A stretch of 64,000 nucleotides of DNA from Copromyces sp. CBS 386.78. Lineage: Eukaryota > Ascomycota > Sordariomycetes > Sordariales > Sordariaceae. The stretch covers positions 62,001-126,000 of the forward strand of contig MU839080.1 in NCBI GenBank assembly GCA_030685235.1, in the 5' to 3' direction. A program made the position numbers and the translations under genes. This document shows, piece after piece, positions 56,884-64,000 of this stretch. Numbering within the stretch: position 1 is the stretch's first letter; every line of letters starts with the position of its first letter. Below the pieces are notes generated by a model. That model was not told where the DNA came from. It saw only the letters and a program-made list of their open reading frames with translations, and did no database searches.

Positions 56884-58068
56884 ATTCTGCTACGATGTCG
56901 TATGATGTCTGACGGGTATTTGGTGGTTGTATGGAAATCGTCGGGGGCGTGTTGCTCGCTGTTCGAAGAAGTTCAAGGCAATCGGCGGTTATGTTGCACC
57001 TGGATGCCCTCTCCAAGTCGGGATCCGGATATGTGATGACGCTGGGGTGGGCAGGGGGCGGTGCAGGTGGTTTGGCTGGTGGACAAAGTCTTGGCTGAGC
57101 GAAAGCTTGCGACGGTTTTCGTGGCGCTGCTATTTGCTGAGTGTTGTTTGGCACGCCGCACACAGTGGCCTCGTTCCAAGATCAGTAAGAAGTCTTGTCT
57201 GGGGCGTCTTGTGATCTCGGTTTGTTCTTGGATCCCGTTCCCGTTTTCGGTCTTGGTCACGAGCGGTTCCAGGTCCGACAAACTTCCTAGGGGAGGATCG
57301 TTCGATGCCGACAAGCACTTGGGAATGTCAACGGTGAGAGGTAGGGTAGGTAGCTGTCCTAGGTAACAGTAAATTGGAAGTCAAGTAGGTCGGGTTCTCG
57401 GCGGAAATATGTCACTGATATTTTGATGAAGCACTTTCAAAGCAGAGACATCCAATGCGAAAAGGGAAACCGAGGAGGGAAATACCGTCATCGGTTGTTC
57501 TGCTTTTGGTCGATGAGAACCCCGGAATAGAACGAATTGGAACGATGTCGGGAAAGTTAGCTCTGCTTCTAGCGACTGACCGCCGCCAGGGTAGGCTGGT
57601 GGGACCCGCTGTAGCTTTGTGGACATGCCGATTGAGAGCACGATTGTTGGTCAGTGCTCCTTTTTGTGCATCTGCACATCCGAGCATCTCCGTCATGCCC
57701 GTTAGAGCAGCGTCATTTTCGCCGTACGCGCTTGTCCGAGATAGGTAGGAACAGGTGGGGACCATCTGATAGCGAGATCACCAATCACAAATGCCAAGTC
57801 CCGTCAGTCATCGCCCCTCATTGGCACGCTCTTTATCACCGACCCCTCCGAGGCCCAAGTCCGCGTGCGGATGCCGTTTGTTTCGATTTGTTCTTTTCTG
57901 TATGGCGGGAATTCCGTCCGACTGCCGAAGAGGTGGAAGCTCTGTTCTTGAAGCCGCCCCGCCCGCCGCCTCCATCTTTTTGTGGTTTTGTCACAAAACC
58001 AAACTTTTTCCCCCTCATCCGCCTCCAACTTCACCATCATCTACTCTTCTTCTCTTTTTTTGTTCGCA
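56884..58068. other. Divergent intergenic region (RVS167 / NFS1)
   Basis: 1.2 kb between two start codons. Frames of ~100 codons on both strands have no recognisable content. Probable shared promoter region. Confidence 0.5.
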
Positions 58069-59848
58069 ATGTCCAACATTGCGCCGTCCGTCTTGCGACA
58101 GGCATCGCGCTTGGCCGCGGCCGCCCCTCTTCGCAGCGCGCGTGTGCTGTCGCGGGCGACCACTGCGGCTGCTGTCAAGACTGCTTCTGCTTCCGCTTCC
58201 AGGAGCTATGTGACCGAGACCAAGAGGAACAACGCCGACGTGCAGGCCGAGCATGCTATCAAGCTGGATCACAGGGAGATGGAGAAGCAGGGCTTTGCCA
58301 TCAGCGCGCAGGATGGCTCGAGCCAACACGTCAGCCCCATGGCTGGTAAGCATCATCATCGCCACCTCCGCCACGCCAGTCATCCTCTTTGCTGACACAC
58401 ACAAGATGTCCTCAGCAACGCTGCCGTGATGGACGAGGGACAGCGCCCCATCTACCTGGACATGCAGGCCACAACCCCCGTCGACCCCAGAGTGCTCGAT
58501 GCCATGATGCCCTACTTCACCAACGTCTATGGCAACCCCCACTCGAGGACACATGCCTACGGCTGGGAGACAGACAAGGCCGTTGAGGAGGCGAGGAAAC
58601 ACATTGCTGATCTGATTGGCGCTGACCCCAAGGAAATCATCTTCACCAGCGGTGCTACCGAAAGCAACAACATGAGCATCAAGGGTGTCGCCAGGTTCTT
58701 TAGCCGGTCGTCCGGCAAGAAGAAGCACATCATCACCAGCCAGACAGAACACAAGTGTGTCCTCGACAGCTGCAGGCATCTTCAGGACGAGGGCTTCGAA
58801 GTGACCTATCTCCCAGTGAAGAGCACCGGCCTGATCGACATGGCGGAACTGGAGGCTGCCATCCGTCCCGACACCGCCATCGTCAGTATCATGGCTGTCA
58901 ACAACGAGATTGGTGTCATCCAACCCCTCGAGGAAATCGGCAAGCTTTGCCGGTCCAAGAAGATCTTCTTCCACACCGATGCCGCCCAGGCTGTTGGCAA
59001 GATTCCCCTTGACGTTAACGCCATGAACATTGACTTGATGTCCATCTCCTCTCACAAGATCTATGGCCCCAAGGGTATTGGTGCGTGCTACGTCCGTCGT
59101 CGGCCAAGAGTCAGACTCGACCCCATCATCAGCGGTGGCGGTCAGGAGAGAGGTCTTCGCAGCGGCACGCTGGCTCCTCCGCTCGTTGTCGGCTTCGGAG
59201 AGGCGTGCCGCATCGCCAAGGATGAGATGCCGGTATGTTACAATCCCTCCCTTTCTTTTTACCTTGGCCATCTCATGATGAGTCGCTTTACACATGCATG
59301 GCTTTCTGAAGTCCCGTGACAAGGACTCCCTGTTGATAGACAGCAACTTCTCTGATCATAACCCCTTCATATCCTACATTCAATGCATCTTTTAGTTCAA
59401 GGATGGGCGCTAACTGTTGCAAAAGTACGACTCCAAGCGTATCAAGTACCTCTCCGACCGTCTGCTCAACGGCCTGCTCTCCATGGAGCACACCAGCCAG
59501 AACGGTGACTCCAAGCATTTCTACCCCGGCTGCGTGAACGTTTCTTTCGCTTACGTCGAGGGTGAGTCCCTCCTGATGGCCCTGAAGGATATTGCTCTTT
59601 CTTCCGGTAGTGCCTGCACTTCGGCTTCTCTGGAGCCTAGTTACGTTCTCCGTGCTTTGGGCAACAGTGACGAGAGCGCCCACTCCAGTATCCGTTTCGG
59701 TATCGGCCGGTTCACTACCGAGCAGGAGATCGACTACGTGCTCAAAGCCGTGACGGAGCGTGTGGGCTTCCTCCGTGAGCTTTCTCCTCTCTGGGAGCTC
59801 GTCCAGGAGGGTATCGACCTGAACACGATCCAGTGGAGCCAGCACTAA
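58069..59848 (+). CDS. nfs1: Cysteine desulfurase, mitochondrial
   Basis: Three exons, 58069-58345, 58406-59232 and 59426-59848; 508 aa. The presequence is Ala/Arg/Ser-rich ([20 protein letters not shown]). The class V aminotransferase core begins at [23 protein letters not shown] contacts are visible in [30 protein letters not shown] and the Schiff-base Lys in [14 protein letters not shown]. The catalytic Cys loop is [19 protein letters not shown]. The C-terminus ([20 protein letters not shown]) is the Isu-binding tail. It supplies sulfur for Fe-S clusters and tRNA thiolation, with Isd11. The second intron (193 nt) is longer than most in the window; its acceptor AAAAG gives [14 protein letters not shown]. 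Confidence 0.96.
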
Positions 59849-61061
59849 GAGGTGAACATGGTGTGGTTGATGAGCGATATTTTTGTCACGTTTTATAAAA
59901 TGGGCGGAGTTATTATTACTTTTTCCTTTCTCCCGTTGCGCTGCCTTTTCAAGACTACAGGCGGCACGGGTTACTTATACAGCCAACCTGAAGAACTGGT
60001 GAGGCTCCCGCAAGGACGGAAGCAAGGGGCAAAACATGACCCATTGTATACTATCATGTATGTAAGCGATATTTGCGGATGAGTTTTGTTTTTTTGATGA
60101 GCAAGAGAATGATACCATAGGGCTGGAAGGCGGTGCATGGAAGTGTCAGTCAAGAGAACAATTCACCATATAATGGATATACATAATTCCCAACATTGTG
60201 GCTGATGACCGACTCGATTTGCATATGGCTGTGTGGCGCATAACTTGAGTGCCTACAGTATTACGTTGCTGTCTTGAACTCCCCACGCGCCAGAGTTGCT
60301 CAGGGTGTATACATTGTGACATCCTACCGGGATGGAGTGTTCACAAAGCATCATAATTTCCATCTTGAAACTGTGTTGGTGTTGAGGGGCTTAGCTCGGC
60401 TCGTTGGTGGCTGCGACGAACTATGATGTCAGAGTCTGATTGAGGACGTTCGGATGAACGACCCCTGTCGGTAGGCTCTAACCTATGACATCATGATACC
60501 TTCTGGTGTGCTTTGTGAGACTAACAACGACATCTTCACAGGCAACAGCAAGCCATTCCTGCCACATGCAAACGAGTTGGTGCTGGAAGCTACGAGCTGA
60601 AACAAACAAGAAAGACCATGGCTGGCCAATTGGAGCAAGAAATGGGTTAGACATTTCGGAAGTGATGGATGGATGGGACACACGGTTCACATGGCCACCC
60701 TGCCATCTCAGGCTCCTCCACAGTCCGTCATTGCCCTTGGACCCCAGGCCCAAGCATTCGGCAGGACCCTGATTTTGAGGACAGGAAGTTCTATTCTGGT
60801 CATCCGATCTGATTCTTGTTTGTCTTTGTTCGATTTCGTGGTGGAGACTGTCTAGCGTCGTGGAAGTTGAGATTGGGATATATAAAGAAAAGAGATCCTT
60901 CCGCCTTCTTGGACTTACATTCAGTTCATCATCCTCACGATACAATCAATCACACTATCAACAACTCTCCAACAACAACAACAACTCCAAGTCACCAAAC
61001 CATCATCACTTTTACTTACTTAAACCTAAATTAATCAACAATACCACAACAACCACCCAAC
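59849..61061. other. Intergenic region (NFS1 3' end, CsbD-like promoter)
   Basis: 1.2 kb with no gene recognised. The right end is the leader of the CsbD-like gene, rich in ACAACA just before its ATG. Confidence 0.55.
60879..60886 (+). promoter_or_regulatory. TATA box of the CsbD-like gene
   Basis: TATATAAA about 175 bp upstream of the start codon. A strong TATA box fits a stress-inducible gene; the long CAACA-rich leader follows. Confidence 0.5.
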
Positions 61062-61695
61062 ATGTCTACCGAGAACAACTCCACCCTCAAGTCCTACATC
61101 GACTCCGCCACTGGCGCTGTGCAGAACGCCGTTGGCAGTATCATTGGCAACCGCGGCGATCAAGTACGTTTTTTTTTTTTTGCTGCAATCCTGCCGACTT
61201 ACATACATGTGATTCAGTTCAACATAACTAACACTGTCAAAACAACAGGCCGAGGGTCAACTCAAGCAAGAGAAGGCTCACGCCGAGCACGCCGCCTCGC
61301 ACGACACGGCCAAGCTCCCCGGCTTCACGGCGACCTCGGACGGCGCCGTCGCCGCCGACCACCCCGACCGCGCCTCGGGCTCGTGGAAGCAGACGGCCGG
61401 TGCGGCCAAGGAGTTCATCGGTGGCACCATCGGGTCCGAGGAGCTCAAGCAAGCCGGCCGCCAAGAAAACCGCGAGGGCCAGGAGCAGGAAGCGCGCGGG
61501 CAGGTTAAGGACCTCGGCGAGGGTGCCAAGGACCGTTTCACGGGCCAGCTCGGCGGCGCTGCGGCTGCGCTTGTCGGCGACCGCGAGAAGCAGAGAGAGT
61601 ATCAGGCTCAGCATGATGTTGGCAAGGCCCAGCAGAGGGGCGCCGAGCACGATATCAACAAGGAAGCTGAGGCGCAGAGGAGGGCTGATCTCTAA
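61062..61695 (+). CDS. CsbD-like stress protein
   Basis: Two exons, 61062-61163 and 61249-61695 (intron 85 nt, T-rich start, ACTAACA branch); 182 aa. The protein is hydrophilic and rich in Ala, Glu, Lys and Gln with repeats typical of CsbD-like proteins: SYIDSATGAVQNAVGSIIGN, SGSWKQTAGAAKEFIGGTIG and RGQVKDLGEGAKDRFTGQLG. Similar fungal proteins are annotated as mismatched base pair/cruciform DNA recognition proteins (Hmp1 type) or as CsbD-like stress proteins; the role is not firmly known. The make-up resembles LEA-like desiccation proteins. A TATA box and CAACA-rich leader precede it, fitting strong regulated expression. Confidence 0.85.
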
Positions 61696-61968
61696 ATCGT
61701 TGAGGGAAGGAAGCTTGCTGCTGCAAGGAAGGAAGACTGAGGACGGTTGTTAAGAAAGATGGATCGAGAGAGATGATACCCCCTTTTACACCTATAATGA
61801 TTACGACGAGATGACTTGAGTTTCGGATAATAAAGATTTGTTCGAACAACACGTATGCGTGCAATGGCTTGAGTGATAATTTTTGGATGTTGATTGGTAT
61901 GCAATCCGATGCTGAATGGATCGTTTGTTACTTTGGCTCTTCTGGCCTAGGCTCGGATAGGGAAGATA

Positions 61969-63196
61969 CTAGGTAGGGGAGATATGGGAGTTCTTGTTGG
62001 CTTTCTGAGCAAGAGAACTTGTCTTGGTCTCCTTCAAGGTTTCCGAAGACTTCCATCTCACGACTGCAAGAAACTCATCATGGTTGACTGGGCTGATGTT
62101 CTTTTCTTGTCCTTCCAGTTGTGGTTACTGTCGGTTGATATCCTTCATCACCAACTCCTCCTTGAGGCGTTTCGACATCTGGTCATTCGGTCTCGCTATT
62201 CGAGCTGTGGTCAGAACAACATAAGACTTTTGAGGTTTATTTTGCAGCCTGCATGTAGCTGTGGAACAACTCGAGTCTCCCTCCCTCAACTCTACTACTT
62301 CCTTTCAGCTTTCACCTATTCCCAAATTTTCAGAGAGAACTTTGCACTTGGACAGTTTGCTAAGCCTCGAGTAAGACATGACTTGGCAGCGCGCCTTTCC
62401 GGTCCAGTATTGGCAAGACTTCACCCTCCACCACCCTCTTCTCAACGGCGTCTAACGCCAACAACACCCTATCACCATTCTTGCCAGCCTTATTGTCCCA
62501 ACCCTCAACCCCCAGTACTTGATCATCCAAATGTGGCTTGTTGGTCCTCGGATGGCTTTGCCATTTCCAGATACAGCACCTCAGCTCCACGACTTCCAAC
62601 CCTTCTGCTTTGGCAGTAACAATCTGTGGTGGTCCTTGTTTATCTTCAACATGCCTTATAACCTACACAATTGGCCATCCTCAATCACTCGCCACAGTTT
62701 CAAGTCTTTTCTTAGGGAATTCCCCAAACACTCTTCATCTCTCTCGATTCTGAACTCTGTTGTGGTTGCTGCTTGACCTCTGGACAGCCCTACGGGAGAT
62801 GATGCGATCTACGGTCCGGGTAACCCCAGACCTCGAATTAGATTCTCACCCAAGACGCCATCACCATGCGTCTCAACTCTGGTCCTTCATACTCTTGCAA
62901 AGTTGCAAGAAGAACTCCCATGTTGATACCAGGATGTTCCGCGGTGGCCCATTGCGGCGGACAAACTATCTCGTGCAGAAAAGGGCCAAGCGGCAGTCCT
63001 TCCGTGTTGTGATGACATGGGGTCTTCGGTATGGGCACCGTTGGTCCTCACACTTGGGGTTCGAATAGACCAACAAGGCTTGGATGTCAGTCATACCATC
63101 CTTGAAATGTTCAGTCACGCCGCCAGCCGGAGCCGAACCGCCTCGTAAGGAAAGGCGCTCTGGTGGAGGGGGGGGAGGTCGGGTTTGGGATGTCAT
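61969..63196 (-). pseudogene. Possible decayed gene remnants (minus strand)
   Basis: Five adjoining minus-strand blocks read like protein but change frame or hit single stops: from ATG 63196 (ERLSLRGGSAPAGGVTEHFK); GLPLGPFLHEIVCPPQWATA; RIERDEECLGNSLRKDLKLW with an internal TAG upstream; IRHVEDKQGPPQIVTAKAEG to LPSHVLLEA*; and a last block, RPNDQMSKRLKEELVMKDIN, with a TGA and a TAA inside. Between the third and fourth a single base change of frame joins DGQLCRL with RHVEDK. The plus strand has a 211-codon open frame over the same place (61984-62619), which may be its shadow. No family is recognised. Unseen introns are possible. This is an inference from reading pattern only. Confidence 0.3.
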
Positions 63197-63457
63197 CGGC
63201 TTCCGCTCCCGACTTCGATCTTCACCTGTCGGCTCTACTACTCCTGTGCCGTTGGCTTGGGAAATCTACCTTTCGTTATTCTTGCTTGGCTAGCTCTCCT
63301 CCTGACCCCCTCCGGGTTTACCGTGCCTCTGGGTTGCTGTCGTTAAGGTTAAAGGTTCTGTGTGAGACGATGATGCATCATGAAGTGACGGCAACTTTGG
63401 ATTCCCATATAAGTTCAGCAGCATGACCACTTCCATTTTCAACATTCTCAGAAGATA

Positions 63458-63477
63458 GCAGCAGCAGCAGCAGCAGC
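63458..63477. repeat. CAG/GCA trinucleotide run upstream of the NmrA-like gene
   Basis: An AGC array of about seven units in the leader of the following gene, non-coding in the chosen model. Confidence 0.75.
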
Positions 63478-63564
63478 ACCAAAAAGCCGGATAATCAATC
63501 CAAACTCTCTCACTGAATGCCTCACTCTATAATGCGCCAGAAAGCTTCTCAACAACCTGCTGCC

Positions 63565-64000
63565 ATGATGAGAATCGCTATTGCAGGAGGTGGCTCCTTT
63601 GCCTACATCCTCGCCCAGGAAATCACCAAGAGCGCTCATCCCGTTCTCATTCTCACTCGACAGGTATTGTCTTTTCCCCCCTTACTCCCAATACCTTCAA
63701 CTCCACTGACACACTCACTCAAAAAAACAAGCCCCACCCCGAATTCGAAGAAAACCTTCCCTCCTGCCAACTCGTCCAAGTAGACTACCAAAACGTCGAA
63801 GAACTTCACTACGTCCTCCGCGGCGTCGACCTCGTCATCTCCACCATCTCCAACAACGAAGAACTCAACCTCATCGACGCCGCCCGCCGCGCCCGCGTCC
63901 GCTGCTTCGTCCCCTCCGAGTTCGAGGGCCCCCTTTCCCACCGTCCGACGAGACCGGCCAACAACTCTAACTCTACGGACCCGCTCGACAACCGCGGCTC
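63565..64000 (+). CDS. NmrA-like/isoflavone-reductase-like NAD(P)-binding protein (3' truncated)
   Basis: Exon 1 63565-63663, intron 63664-63731 (68 nt), exon 2 from 63732 to the window edge. I chose MMRIAIAGGGSFAYILAQEI at 63565 because the nucleotide-binding motif GGGSFAY follows at once, as in the family; in-frame ATGs at 63517 and 63532 would add about 16 residues. After the motif: HPVLILTRQ, then EENLPSCQLVQVDYQNVEEL, YVLRGVDLVISTISNNEELN and AARRARVRCFVPSEFEGPLS, the typical NmrA/PCBER layout (strand, acidic site, FVPSEFG). These proteins bind NAD(P) and act as reductases or redox-sensing regulators; the substrate is unknown. The C-terminal two thirds are outside the window. Confidence 0.8.

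Noticed and set aside
58015..59346. 443-codon minus-strand frame under NFS1
   Set aside because: Antisense shadow of a strongly GC3-biased gene; no family match in the translation.
61984..62619. 211-codon plus-strand frame as a real gene
   Set aside because: Leu/Cys/Pro/His-rich translation without domain; the minus-strand reading looks more protein-like, so I treat it as a probable shadow.

Overview
The window is a piece of nuclear chromosome from a filamentous ascomycete, most likely a Sordariales fungus of the Neurospora/Sordaria type. I infer this from dense single genes on both strands, short introns (mostly 54-150 nt) with GTAAGT/GTATGT-like donors, CTAAC/CTGAC branch sites and YAG acceptors, GC-rich codon third positions, and Gln/Ser/Thr/Lys-rich low-complexity tracts inside otherwise conserved housekeeping proteins. 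The exact species cannot be fixed from the sequence alone. I saw no tRNA, rRNA or CRISPR array.

Layout, left to right. 0-10 kb: 3' part of an acyl-protein-thioesterase-like protein that has lost its catalytic triad (+), an LCCL-domain membrane protein (-), the accessory subunit of the queuine tRNA-ribosyltransferase (+) and AP-3 delta adaptin (-). 10-19 kb: EMC2 (+), a 446-bp MITE with 123-bp inverted repeats flanked by TA, a 3.5-kb gene-free stretch, then a large coiled-coil protein with a fungal ubiquitin-like domain (+). 19-32 kb: glutamine-dependent NAD+ synthetase (-), COQ10 (+), a METTL2/Trm140 tRNA m3C methyltransferase (+), primase large subunit PRI2 (-), and an AIM24-family protein with a Gln/Pro-rich N-terminus (-). 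33-45 kb: a mitochondrial FAM210-like (DUF1279) protein (+), a PNGase-A-type amidase (+), a gene-poor 3-kb block rich in microsatellites, an NCE102-type MARVEL protein (+), a Mim2-like outer-membrane import factor (-) and eIF2-beta (+). 45-64 kb: an FAD-dependent oxidoreductase (+), an ADGF/ADA2-type adenosine deaminase (+), an unrecognised low-complexity protein interrupted by an in-frame TAG (-), the BAR-SH3 protein RVS167 (-), the cysteine desulfurase NFS1 (+), a CsbD-like stress protein (+), a block with remnants of a decayed gene (-), and the 5' part of an NmrA/isoflavone-reductase-like gene (+) cut by the window end.

The genes are independent transcription units rather than an operon or metabolite cluster. 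Mitochondrial functions recur (COQ10, AIM24-like, FAM210-like, Mim2, NFS1), but this looks like ordinary gene mixing. Exon boundaries were set by reading splice signals by hand and checking that phases join; nearly all multi-exon models close in frame.

The least ordinary items are the triad-less hydrolase, the MITE, the in-frame TAG of the 51-54 kb gene, the decayed minus-strand gene at 62-63 kb, the apparently cytosolic ADGF deaminase, and a MluI cell-cycle box in front of PRI2. I did not find anything I would call a wholly new multi-gene system.
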